Assembly: GCF_008120935.1 (NCBI RefSeq)
Contig: NZ_RDBO01000084.1
Span: 48,119 to 83,054 of the forward strand
Source: Streptomyces sp. sk2.1
GTDB lineage: Bacteria; Actinomycetota; Actinomycetes; Streptomycetales; Streptomycetaceae
Direction of reading: 5' to 3'
DNA length: 34,936 bases
Shown here: positions 14,384 to 21,028 of the stretch, one piece after another
Numbering within the stretch: position 1 is the stretch's first letter
How the letters are laid out: each line of letters begins with the position of its first letter
Made by a program: the position numbers and the translations under genes
Notes under the pieces: generated by a model
Database searches by the model: none
What the model saw: the letters and a program-made list of their open reading frames with translations, nothing else
Told to the model about the DNA's origin: nothing

Positions 14384-16206
14384 GCGGGTTCTCCTTCGTC
14401 GTGAACGGCGGGTGCGCCTGAGGACACCCAGAAGCGGATGGACTCCACGAGCACCACCAGTGCCACGGCCACGGCGAGCGCGGTGAGTGCCGCGGTGAAG
14501 GCCGAGTTCCGGGTGAACACGGCGGCGAACACGGTCACCACCAGGGTGCGGCCCTCGTGCCCGCCGATCGTGCGGACCAGCCATCGGGGCGGCGCACCGG
14601 TGCCGCCGCGGATGCGGTACACCGTGTCGTAGTGATGGTAGGCGACGGCCGAGACCAGTCCGAAGGCCGCGGGAAGCGCCCCCGGGACGTCGCTGCGGGC
14701 GGCGAGGACCAGGACGGTGCAGTACTCCGCGGCCCTGAACGCCGGGGGCACGAGCCAGTCGAGCGCGCCCTTGAGCGGGCGGGAGACGGCCATGCCGGAG
14801 AGCATCGCGTAGACCACCGCGGCCAGGATGGTGTGCCAGCTGCCGAAGGGCTGGGTGAGCGCGGAGGCGATCATGAGCGCCCCGGCGAGCAGGGCCGTGA
14901 CGGGGGCGCTCCAGCTGCCGCCGAGCCGGGGCCCGACCGCGGCGACGGCCTCGGCGAGCGGTCCGGAGTCGGCGAGGTCCGCGAGGGCCCGGGCGGCGCG
15001 GTCGGTGCGCTTCGCCTTGCGGGTCAGCGAGCGCAGCAGCCGGCCCGCGGTGGTGTAGCAGGCGGCGAAGGAGCAGCCGACGAGCAGGGCGTAGAAGACG
15101 ATCCGGGGGGTGGTCACCGCGGTGAGGACCGCGATCATCGCCCAGCGCTCGCCGATCGGCAGCACGATCATCCGGCGCACCCAGACCGTCCAGCCGACGC
15201 TGTCGAGCTTGGTGGACAGGGCCGCCGTGGGGCTCGAATTGGCCACCGCGTCGTGGTTGGCCTCGTTGAACGAGAAGTCGATGACGTGCCGGCAGGCCTG
15301 GAGCACCATCGCGCCCAGGGCGAGCGCCCACACGTCGTCGCCGCCCCGGGCGGCACCGAGGGCGAGGCCCGCGTAGTAGGCGTACTCCTTGGCCCGGTCG
15401 AAGGTGGCGTCGAGCCAGGCGCCCATCGTCGAGTACTGCAGCGAGTAGCGGGCGAGCTGCCCGTCGGTGCAGTCCAGGACGAAGGACAGGAGCAGCAGCA
15501 CCCCGGCGGCGACGTAGCCGCCCCGGGTGCCGGTCGCCGCGCTGCCGGCCGCGATCAGCGCGGTCAGCAGGGAGGCGGTGGTGACCTGGTTCGGCGTGAG
15601 GCCGCGGCGGGCGCACCAGCGGGCGATGTAGCGGGAGTACGGGCTGATGAAGAACGTGGTGAAGAAGCCGTCGTGCGCCTTCACCGCGCTGCGCAGCCGC
15701 ACCGCCTCGTCGTCGACCGAGGCCAGGGCGCTCTCCGCCTCGGCGCGCGTGGCGTCGTCCGTCGGTACGGCGGCGACCAGCGAGCCCAGCTCGGGGCGCC
15801 GCACCTCGGTGCCCCCGGCGTCCAGGGCGGCGGCGAGGCGGCCCGGCACGGTGCGGTCGGTGACCGGGGCGCCGGGCGCGCCCGTGGGCACGCCCGCGCC
15901 GACGGCGGCGGTCGCGGTGTCCAGGGCCCGGACGAGCGCGGGGCGCGCCTCGGGCCGGGCGGTGAGCGCGCCGGGCACGGCGGCGACGGGGAAGCGCGGG
16001 TCGGTCAGTCCGAGCCGGAGGGCGTGGACGTGGCCGATGAAACGGGGGTCGACCAGTGCGACGCGGTGGTCGGCGGGGACGGCCGAGATCAGCCGTGCGG
16101 CCTCGGCCACATCGGCGGCGACCCGTACGTCGAAGCCCAGCGACCGCAGATCGTCCGCGAGCGACGACCCGGGTACCGGTGCACCGGTGAGGATGGCGGT
16201 CGACAG
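14380..16206 (-). CDS. Large CDP-alcohol phosphatidyltransferase with N-terminal domain
   Basis: This is a 608-residue membrane protein if it starts at CTG 16206. Residues 1-170 are soluble, begin STAILTGAPVPGSS, and may be a degenerate Rossmann-like domain. Next comes the complete CDP-alcohol motif: Asp245, Asp248-Gly249, Ala252-Arg253, Gly262, Asp266, Asp270, in VLDCTDGQLARYS and GAWLDATFDRAKE. The C-terminal half has further hydrophobic helices, a layout I associate with DUF5941-type proteins. AAGGAG lies nine bases before the CTG, and an in-frame TGA at 16213-16215 rules out a longer form; the first GTG (16110) would drop 32 well-coded residues. It heads the envelope operon and overlaps the nucleotidyltransferase start. 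Confidence 0.82.
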   Translation of the reverse strand: MSTAILTGAPVPGSSLADDLRSLGFDVRVAADVAEAARLISAVPADHRVALVDPRFIGHVHALRLGLTDPRFPVAAVPGALTARPEARPALVRALDTATAAVGAGVPTGAPGAPVTDRTVPGRLAAALDAGGTEVRRPELGSLVAAVPTDDATRAEAESALASVDDEAVRLRSAVKAHDGFFTTFFISPYSRYIARWCARRGLTPNQVTTASLLTALIAAGSAATGTRGGYVAAGVLLLLSFVLDCTDGQLARYSLQYSTMGAWLDATFDRAKEYAYYAGLALGAARGGDDVWALALGAMVLQACRHVIDFSFNEANHDAVANSSPTAALSTKLDSVGWTVWVRRMIVLPIGERWAMIAVLTAVTTPRIVFYALLVGCSFAACYTTAGRLLRSLTRKAKRTDRAARALADLADSGPLAEAVAAVGPRLGGSWSAPVTALLAGALMIASALTQPFGSWHTILAAVVYAMLSGMAVSRPLKGALDWLVPPAFRAAEYCTVLVLAARSDVPGALPAAFGLVSAVAYHHYDTVYRIRGGTGAPPRWLVRTIGGHEGRTLVVTVFAAVFTRNSAFTAALTALAVAVALVVLVESIRFWVSSGAPAVHDEGEPA

Positions 16207-16399
16207 ACGAACTCACTCCTTGGTGCTGACGGGGTCGGCGCGCGACAGTGCGGTCCTGATGTGGACCGGCGGCACGTCGGCAGAGGCTATCGGATGAACG
16301 GAAGCGCGAGTTCACCGACCGTTTGTGCTCCGTTCGGGGCTGATCGGCATCATGCGGCACCGCCCGCGATCATCATCGTCGATCCCCGCCCCGCCTGAC

Positions 16400-16421
16400 A
16401 AAAACGCCCCGTCCCGACGGG
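16400..16421 (-). terminator. Minus-strand intrinsic terminator-like element
   Basis: On the minus strand, CCCGTC and GACGGG (16416-16421 and 16408-16413 read in reverse) form a 6-bp hairpin with a 2-base loop, followed shortly by five Ts (16404-16400). No minus-strand gene lies immediately upstream, so it would end either a small RNA or an attenuated leader of the CDP-alcohol operon. Confidence 0.45.
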
Positions 16422-16510
16422 CCTCCGGCAGCGCGGCACGGCCTCTGCGGCAGGTTCCCGGGCGGGGTCCCCCGGTTCTCCGCAGCAGCTCGTCGGCGAT
16501 CTCCCCACCC

Positions 16511-16542
16511 CTCTGACCTGCGAGCATTTCCGCAGGTCAGAG
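16511..16542. repeat. 12-bp perfect inverted repeat
   Basis: CTCTGACCTGCG (16511-16522) and CGCAGGTCAGAG (16531-16542) flank an 8-base spacer, directly beside the Zur-like box. It could be an operator or an RNA stem in a minus-strand leader. It is unlikely to be a read-through terminator because the flanking genes diverge. Confidence 0.55.
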
Positions 16543-16546
16543 CATA

Positions 16547-16561
16547 TGACAACGGTGTTCA
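16547..16561. promoter_or_regulatory. Zur-box-like operator upstream of zitB-like gene
   Basis: TGACAACGGTGTTCA agrees with the Streptomyces zur-box TGAAAATGATTTTCA at 11 of 15 positions, including both TGA/TCA ends. It lies just upstream of a candidate -35. In S. coelicolor, Zur is known to activate zitB at high zinc from an upstream site, which fits this placement. Confidence 0.6.
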
Positions 16562-16569
16562 GTACCGTG

Positions 16570-16596
16570 TTGCCACATACCCCCCACCCGTAGTTC
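16570..16596 (+). promoter_or_regulatory. Candidate promoter of zitB-like gene
   Basis: TTGCCA (16570-16575) and TAGTTC (16591-16596) are separated by 15 bases, slightly short. The Zur-like box abuts the -35, as expected for an activator site. Confidence 0.4.
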
Positions 16597-16607
16597 ACTG
16601 GCTGTGC

Positions 16608-16629
16608 CCGGCCCCCGATCGGGGGCCGG
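16608..16629 (+). repeat. Perfect 22-bp palindrome in the exporter leader
   Basis: CCGGCCCCC and its reverse complement GGGGGCCGG surround GATC, giving a very stable 9-bp stem in the predicted 5' leader. It ends about 15 bases before the GGGAGG ribosome site. It could affect translation or mRNA stability. Confidence 0.6.
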
Positions 16630-16658
16630 ACCGACGAGACGACCGGGAGGCGTTTCCC

Positions 16659-17597
16659 ATGGGGGCAGGGCACGACCACGGACACACACACGGCGGGCCG
16701 ACCACCGGCACCGCGGCCGCCGCCCACCGCGGACGGTTGCGGATCGCGCTCTGCATCACACTCACCGTGATGGCCGTGGAGATCGTCGGCGGGGTGCTCT
16801 CCGACTCGCTCGCCCTGATCGCCGACGCGGCCCACATGGCGACCGACGCCCTGGGGCTGGGCATGGCGCTGCTGGCGATCCACTTCGCCAACCGGCCGGC
16901 CGGGCTCAACCGCACCTTCGGCTACGCCCGCGCCGAGATCCTCGCCGCCCTGGCCAACTGCCTGCTGCTGCTCGGGGTGGGCGGCTTCCTGCTCTTCGAG
17001 GCCGTCGAGCGCTTCATCACCCCGGCCGAGACCAGGAGCGGGCTGACCATCGTCTTCGCCCTCGTCGGCATGGCCGCCAACATCGTCTCGCTGTCGCTGC
17101 TGATGCGCGGGCAGCAGGAGAGCCTCAATGTGCGCGGCGCCTATCTGGAGGTGCTCGCGGACACGCTCGGTTCGTTGGCCGTGCTGGTCTCGGCGGGAAT
17201 CATCCTGGCCACCGGCTGGCAGGCCGCCGACCCGATCGCCTCGCTGGTGATCGGCCTGATGATCATCCCCCGTACCGTGAAGCTGTTCCGGGAGACGCTC
17301 GACGTCCTGCTGGAGTCGGCGCCCAAGGGCGTGGACATGGCCGAGGTACGGGCCCACATCGTCGCCCTGCCCGGGGTGCTGGACGTCCACGACCTGCACG
17401 CCTGGACGATCACTTCGGGGATGCCGGTGCTCTCCGCCCATGTGGTGGTGAGCCAGGACATGCTCGACTCGGTCGGGCACGAGAAGCTCCTCCACGAACT
17501 GCAGGGCTGCCTCGGGGGCCACTTCGACGTGGAGCACTGCACGTTCCAGCTGGAGCCGAGCGGCCATGCCGAGCACGAGGCCGGGTTCTGCCACTGA
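16659..17597 (+). CDS. zitB: Cation diffusion facilitator, zinc exporter ZitB-like
   Basis: This is a proton-coupled metal exporter of the CDF family, 312 residues. The His-rich N-terminus (GHDHGHTHG) is typical of zinc carriers. Six helices are visible. Helix 2 carries the HxxxD metal site (His59, Asp63 in DAAHMATDA). Helix 5 has Glu164 and Asp168 (YLEVLADTLGS) where many family members have HxxxD. The C-terminal cytosolic domain with VLDVHDLHAW is complete and ends in a His/Cys tail. GGGAGG lies eight bases before ATG 16659. The Zur-like box upstream supports zinc as substrate. The Glu in helix 5 could shift metal preference. Confidence 0.92.
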   Translation: MGAGHDHGHTHGGPTTGTAAAAHRGRLRIALCITLTVMAVEIVGGVLSDSLALIADAAHMATDALGLGMALLAIHFANRPAGLNRTFGYARAEILAALANCLLLLGVGGFLLFEAVERFITPAETRSGLTIVFALVGMAANIVSLSLLMRGQQESLNVRGAYLEVLADTLGSLAVLVSAGIILATGWQAADPIASLVIGLMIIPRTVKLFRETLDVLLESAPKGVDMAEVRAHIVALPGVLDVHDLHAWTITSGMPVLSAHVVVSQDMLDSVGHEKLLHELQGCLGGHFDVEHCTFQLEPSGHAEHEAGFCH

Positions 17598-17627
17598 GCC
17601 CTCACCCGGGGCCGGTGTAAAGTGCCC

Positions 17628-17692
17628 GCAGAGGCGTTCGAGCCTCCGCACTCGGAACAAGAGCCCGCGAGGAGAGCCCCGGAGGGGCCCTC
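17628..17692 (+). promoter_or_regulatory. Structured leader RNA upstream of the methyltransferase fusion
   Basis: Two hairpins stand in series. GCAGAGGC (17628-17635) pairs with GCCTCCGC (17642-17649) with one mismatch. The second spans 17672-17692 with core GCCCC/GGGGC around GGA plus GAG/CTC. A TAAAGT (17618-17623) just upstream could be a -10. They precede a small ORF with a strong ribosome site, an arrangement known from attenuation leaders. Not matched to a known riboswitch class. Confidence 0.4.
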
Positions 17693-17712
17693 GAAGAGAG
17701 GAGCTGAGGTTG

Positions 17713-17781
17713 ATGACCGTCGCGACGGCGCCTTCCCGGCGCACCATCCGGTCCTTCCTCAACTCCCGGGTTCTCGGCTAG
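17713..17781 (+). CDS. 22-codon leader ORF upstream of the methyltransferase-acetyltransferase
   Basis: ATG 17713 has AGGAG nine bases upstream and GAGG three bases upstream. The peptide starts MTVATAPSRRTI and ends in SRVLG; it contains four Arg, including an Arg-Arg pair. About 91 percent of its codons end in G or C, as in real Streptomyces genes, which is strong support for such a short frame. Its stop is 62 bases before the TTG start of the next gene. It may be a regulatory leader peptide that senses translation stress, as found upstream of several Streptomyces antibiotic-response genes, or a small protein of its own. Confidence 0.55.
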   Translation: MTVATAPSRRTIRSFLNSRVLG

Positions 17782-17843
17782 CGCCCCGACTCGCACCGGG
17801 TCGACACCGTTGGCCGGAGCCCTCGCACACAAGGGTTCCCACG

Positions 17844-18971
17844 TTGACCGACAACGATCACACCTTCCGTACCGAGACGTCTTCCTCCCCGGACCGGCAG
17901 GACTCCGGCTCCGACGCCGCCACCCGGCGTCTGCTGGAGCTCGCCGGCCCGCTGCCGCGCCGTCCGCGCGTGCTCGGCCTGGGCCGCGGTCCCGGCCGGG
18001 CCCTGCTGCCGCTCGCCGCGGAGGCCGGCGCCGAGGTGACCGCCGTCGACCCCCACCAGCCGTTCCTGGACGAACTGCGCGCGGCGGCCGACGCCCGGGG
18101 GCTCGGCGACCGTGTCCGCACCCTGCGGGCCGACACGGCCGGGCCGTCCGGCCCCGGCCTCCCGGACGGGTCGTTCGACCTCGTCCTGGCGGAGGGTGCC
18201 ACGCACCTCACCGGTCTCGGCACCGCGCTGCGGGACTGGAAGCGGCTGCTCGCCCCGGGCGGCTCCCTCGTCCTCACCGACTGCGTCCAAACGACCGGCA
18301 CACCGACGGCCGGGGCGCGTGCCTGCTCCGACCGGCGGCCCCCGGCACCGGGCATCGCGGCGGCGGTGGCGGCCGGCTACCACGTCCTGGGGTCGTCGGC
18401 GCGGCCCGACGACCACGGCGCGGAGCACGGCTGCGCCGTCCATGTGCTGCGTCCCGTCGATCCCCGGTGGCCGGCCAGGCCGGAGACCCCGGCGGACCGG
18501 GCCGCCGTGTTCGCGGTCAACGCGGCGGCGTTCCCCACCCCGGACGAAGCCGCGCTCGTGGACGCGCTGCGCGACGATCCGGCGGCCTGGCTGCCGGGGC
18601 TCGGCCACGTCGTGACGGACGGTCCGGACGGGGACGTGGTCGCGTACGCGCTGCTGACCCGGTGCCTGGTCGGTGACGCCCCGGCCCTGGCACTGGCCCC
18701 GGTGGCGACGGTCCCGGACCGTCAGCGGCGGGGAGCGGGCCGGGCCGCGGTACGGGCGGCGCTGGACGCGGCCCGGCTGCGCGGCGAGTCACTCGTTCTG
18801 GTGCTCGGACATCCCGAGTACTACCCGGCGTTCGGCTTCGTGCCGGCGTCGCGGTACGGGATCCGGCCGGGCTTCGACGTCCCCGACGAAGCGATGATGG
18901 CCCTGGTCCTCGACGGGTCGGTGCCGGTCCCGCGGGGCACGATCCACTACCCGGCCGCCTTCGGCGTCTGA
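17844..18971 (+). CDS. SAM methyltransferase-GNAT acetyltransferase fusion protein
   Basis: This 375-residue protein has two domains. Residues about 25-200 resemble a class I SAM methyltransferase: motif I is RVLGLGRGPG (43-52), the acidic strand end is VTAVDP, and RLLAPGGSLVLTDCV follows. The usual GxGxG Cys position is Arg. Residues about 215-375 are a GNAT acetyltransferase: acetyl-CoA loop RQRRGAGRAAV near 293-303, and LGHPEYYPAFGF near 321-332 as in the YhbS group. The start is TTG 17844 with AAGGG eight bases upstream. Substrates are unknown. A transfer of methyl and acetyl groups to the same small molecule or RNA/protein target is possible. A strong hairpin terminator follows. Confidence 0.82.
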   Translation: MTDNDHTFRTETSSSPDRQDSGSDAATRRLLELAGPLPRRPRVLGLGRGPGRALLPLAAEAGAEVTAVDPHQPFLDELRAAADARGLGDRVRTLRADTAGPSGPGLPDGSFDLVLAEGATHLTGLGTALRDWKRLLAPGGSLVLTDCVQTTGTPTAGARACSDRRPPAPGIAAAVAAGYHVLGSSARPDDHGAEHGCAVHVLRPVDPRWPARPETPADRAAVFAVNAAAFPTPDEAALVDALRDDPAAWLPGLGHVVTDGPDGDVVAYALLTRCLVGDAPALALAPVATVPDRQRRGAGRAAVRAALDAARLRGESLVLVLGHPEYYPAFGFVPASRYGIRPGFDVPDEAMMALVLDGSVPVPRGTIHYPAAFGV

Positions 18972-18977
18972 GGCACC

Positions 18978-19018
18978 GTCCGGTCCCGTCGCACCACACC
19001 GGTGCGGCGGGGCCGGAC
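18978..19018 (+). terminator. Terminator after the methyltransferase-acetyltransferase gene
   Basis: GTCCGGTCCCGTCGCACC (18978-18995) pairs with GGTGCGGCGGGGCCGGAC (19001-19018): an 18-bp stem with two G-U pairs and a 5-base loop, seven bases after the stop codon. No U-run. Confidence 0.8.
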
Positions 19019-19036
19019 ATGCCAGACCCCGAAGTG

Positions 19037-19064
19037 CGGACAAGCGGCTTTTGTACGGCAGACT
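19037..19064 (+). promoter_or_regulatory. Candidate promoter of idi
   Basis: CGGACA (19037-19042) and CAGACT (19059-19064) are 16 bases apart, close to the main vegetative consensus TTGACA/TAGACT. Transcription would start about 50 bases before the idi ATG. Confidence 0.5.
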
Positions 19065-19119
19065 TGGCCGGACTCGACGGGACCGGCGCACGGGGCCGGG
19101 ACCACAGCGAAGGATGGGT

Positions 19120-19713
19120 ATGCCGACCACACCAGCCCCCTCGGCGAACAGCTCGTCGAACGGCACAGCAGAAGCGATCATGCTCGAACTGGTCGACGAG
19201 AACGGCACCACCATCGGCACGGAGGAGAAGCTCACCGCCCATCAGCCGCCCGGCCAACTGCACCGCGCCTTCTCCGTGTTCCTCTTCGACGAGCGGGGCC
19301 GGCTGCTGCTGCAGCGCCGCGCGCTCGGCAAGTACCACTCCCCCGGTGTCTGGTCGAACACCTGCTGCGGCCACCCCTACCCCGGTGAGGCGCCCTTCGC
19401 CGCCGCCGCCCGGCGCACGTACGAGGAGCTGGGAGTCTCCCCCTCGCTGCTGGCCGAGGCGGGCACGGTCCGCTACAACCACCCCGACCCGGCCTCCGGG
19501 CTGGTGGAGCAGGAGTTCAACCACCTCTTCGTGGGAATGGTGCAGGACCTGCCGCGGCCCGACCCGGAGGAGATCGGCGAGACCGTGTTCGTCACCGCCG
19601 ACGAACTCGTCGAGCGGCACGCCCGGTCGCCGTTCTCGGCCTGGTTCATGACGGTGCTGGACGCCGCGCGTCCGGCGATCAGGGAGCTGACCGGACCGTC
19701 CGCCGGCTGGTGA
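19120..19713 (+). CDS. idi: Isopentenyl-diphosphate delta-isomerase, type I
   Basis: This Nudix-fold metalloenzyme interconverts IPP and DMAPP; 197 residues. Seen: LHRAFSVFLFDERGRLLLQRR, the catalytic Cys in NTCCGHP, the Nudix-like box after it (AAARRTYEELGV), the catalytic Glu region VEQEFNHLFVG, and FSAWFM with the active-site Trp. ATG 19120 follows AAGGA at a good distance; an ATG two codons earlier sits too close to that site. It has its own promoter between two hairpins. It supplies allylic diphosphate to the same isoprenoid pool used by the hopanoid operon 11 kb away, although the MEP pathway makes it non-essential. Confidence 0.95.
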   Translation: MPTTPAPSANSSSNGTAEAIMLELVDENGTTIGTEEKLTAHQPPGQLHRAFSVFLFDERGRLLLQRRALGKYHSPGVWSNTCCGHPYPGEAPFAAAARRTYEELGVSPSLLAEAGTVRYNHPDPASGLVEQEFNHLFVGMVQDLPRPDPEEIGETVFVTADELVERHARSPFSAWFMTVLDAARPAIRELTGPSAGW

Positions 19714-19740
19714 CGGGCGGACGGCACCGGGGGCGGGCGG

Positions 19741-20196
19741 TCAGGGCCGCGGGCTCAGCGGCAGGGCCGCCCAGATGATCTTCCCGCCGCCTGCGGTGTG
19801 TTCCACATCGCAGGCTCCGCCCGCCTCCCGGGTGATCTCCCGGACCAGCAGCAGGCCGCGCCCGCCGGTCTGTCCGTGGTCCGTCTCCAGCGCCGTCGGA
19901 CGGTAGGGGTGGTTGTCCTCGACGGAGACCCTGACCCACTCCTCGCCGACGGCCACCTCGACGGCGAGCTCCGGCGAGAGCAACGCGGCGTGCTTCACCG
20001 CGTTGGTGACCAGTTCGGAGACGATGAGCAGCAGCCCCTCGGCGATGTCGTCGTCCACCGGTACGCCCTGGCGGTCCAGCAGATCGCGTACCGCGTGCCG
20101 GGCCCGCGGTACGGAGACGTCCACGGCCGGGGCGGTGAACCGCCAGACTCCCTCGTACGACACGGGCCGGGCGGGGACACTCCCGCGGCTCTCCAT
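19741..20196 (-). CDS. ATP-binding protein of anti-sigma factor serine kinase type
   Basis: This 151-residue GHKL ATPase is built like RsbW/SpoIIAB. The N box is SELVTNAVKHA, the central Asp is in VSVEDNHPYRP, and the lid with the G box is GQTGGRGLLLVREI. It ends with GGGKIIWAALPL. Streptomycetes carry dozens of such stand-alone proteins; some bind sigma factors or anti-anti-sigma factors, many are uncharacterised. No sigma factor is encoded beside it. ATG 20196 is chosen as the first Met of the conserved part; a GTG eight codons earlier is possible, and neither has a strong ribosome site. It is convergent with idi, 27 bases apart. Confidence 0.85.
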   Translation of the reverse strand: MESRGSVPARPVSYEGVWRFTAPAVDVSVPRARHAVRDLLDRQGVPVDDDIAEGLLLIVSELVTNAVKHAALLSPELAVEVAVGEEWVRVSVEDNHPYRPTALETDHGQTGGRGLLLVREITREAGGACDVEHTAGGGKIIWAALPLSPRP

Positions 20197-20284
20197 AGTC
20201 CGGTACCCGCTCTCCACTCGATGGTGACTGCACGTCGGGTACAGAGTGCGGGGCGTAGTCGGCCCGAGCCGTGCTACTGAACAT

Positions 20285-20319
20285 AAGTCGACTTCTATTG
20301 ACGGCTTTTGACCGGACAA
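20285..20319 (-). promoter_or_regulatory. Candidate promoter of the ATPase gene with overlapping palindrome
   Basis: Read on the minus strand, TTGTCC (20319-20314) and TAGAAG (20297-20292) are 16 bases apart, a good vegetative match. The palindrome AAGTCGACTT (20285-20294) overlaps the -10 and start site and could be a repressor site. The leader would be about 90 bases. Confidence 0.5.
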
Positions 20320-20330
20320 GACCGAAAGAA

Positions 20331-20987
20331 TCATTCCTTCGACCACTTGTGTCGCTCTTCCGACGGTGAGGCCGACGGCTCCCCGGTCACCCTCCGTTCC
20401 GACCGCCCCGGCTGCTCCGGGGTCATGGACTCCGAGACCATGGAGACGACGCGACGGCCGCCCAGCCCCGTCGCGAGCAGGCCGAGCCCGTCGAAGAGCA
20501 GCGCCAGCGAGAAGAAGAGCCCCAGGACGTAGAGGCTGCTGTGCGGCCAGTCGAAGAGCACCAGCAGCCCCAGCAGCAGCCCGAAGACCCCCTGCAGGAG
20601 CGTCCAGCCGAACTGCGGGCCGCGCACCACGACGCTGCCCACCAGGCGGAACACCCCGCCGGTCAGGAAGAGCAGCGCGGCGAACATGGTCAGCGCCTCG
20701 GCCGTGCCCTGCGGATGGCGGATGACGACGACCCCGGCGGCGATGTTCAGCGCGGCCACCACGACGCCGAGCCAGAAGTAGTTGGTGCCCCGGGAGTCGA
20801 TGGCGTGCAGCAGCCCGACGAAGCCGCCGATCAGCAGCAGCCAGCCGAACAGGAGCATCGAGGTCAGCGTCGCGAGGCCGGTGTACACGAGGCCCACCAG
20901 ACCGGCCACGACGAGCAGTGCGCCCAGGACGGCGAGCCGGCCGAAGCTGCGGCGCAGCCTCCGGCCCTCGGTTGCGGGATCGGCCAT
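20331..20987 (-). CDS. HdeD/DUF308 family membrane protein
   Basis: This is a small polytopic membrane protein of 218 residues. Six hydrophobic helices in three pairs are visible, for example LAVLGALLVVAGLVGLVYTG, MLLFGWLLLIGGFVGLLHAI and LYVLGLFFSLALLFDGLGLL, the repeat layout of HdeD/DUF308. N-terminal and C-terminal tails are charged and cytosolic. HdeD is linked to acid resistance in E. coli, but the actinomycete homologues have no assigned role. ATG 20987 has GAGGAG seven to eight bases upstream. It is divergent from the enoyl-CoA hydratase gene, with an 80-base shared promoter region. Confidence 0.85.
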   Translation of the reverse strand: MADPATEGRRLRRSFGRLAVLGALLVVAGLVGLVYTGLATLTSMLLFGWLLLIGGFVGLLHAIDSRGTNYFWLGVVVAALNIAAGVVVIRHPQGTAEALTMFAALLFLTGGVFRLVGSVVVRGPQFGWTLLQGVFGLLLGLLVLFDWPHSSLYVLGLFFSLALLFDGLGLLATGLGGRRVVSMVSESMTPEQPGRSERRVTGEPSASPSEERHKWSKE

Positions 20988-21028
20988 GGGAAGCTCCTCA
21001 CGGTGCGTGCCTGGTCGGCGACCCCTTC

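Larger units (their letters stand above)
16207..16658. other. Divergent intergenic region between envelope operon and zinc exporter
   Basis: No supported gene in 452 bases. From left to right it holds the ribosome site of the minus-strand operon (16216-16221), a minus-strand terminator-like hairpin, a long inverted repeat, a Zur-box-like site, a plus-strand promoter candidate and a perfect palindrome in the exporter leader; each of the last five is listed separately. A 71-codon minus-strand frame at 16312-16527 has poor codon bias and is not called. Confidence 0.6.

Noticed and set aside
16449..16464. Minus-strand match of about 13 of 16 bases to the cobalamin riboswitch B12 box
   Set aside because: The other conserved cobalamin riboswitch segments are absent upstream, and no cobalamin gene is adjacent; GC-rich chance match.
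16312..16527. 71-codon minus-strand ORF in the divergent region
   Set aside because: Poor third-position bias, no clear ribosome site, and it runs through the inverted repeat and terminator-like hairpin.
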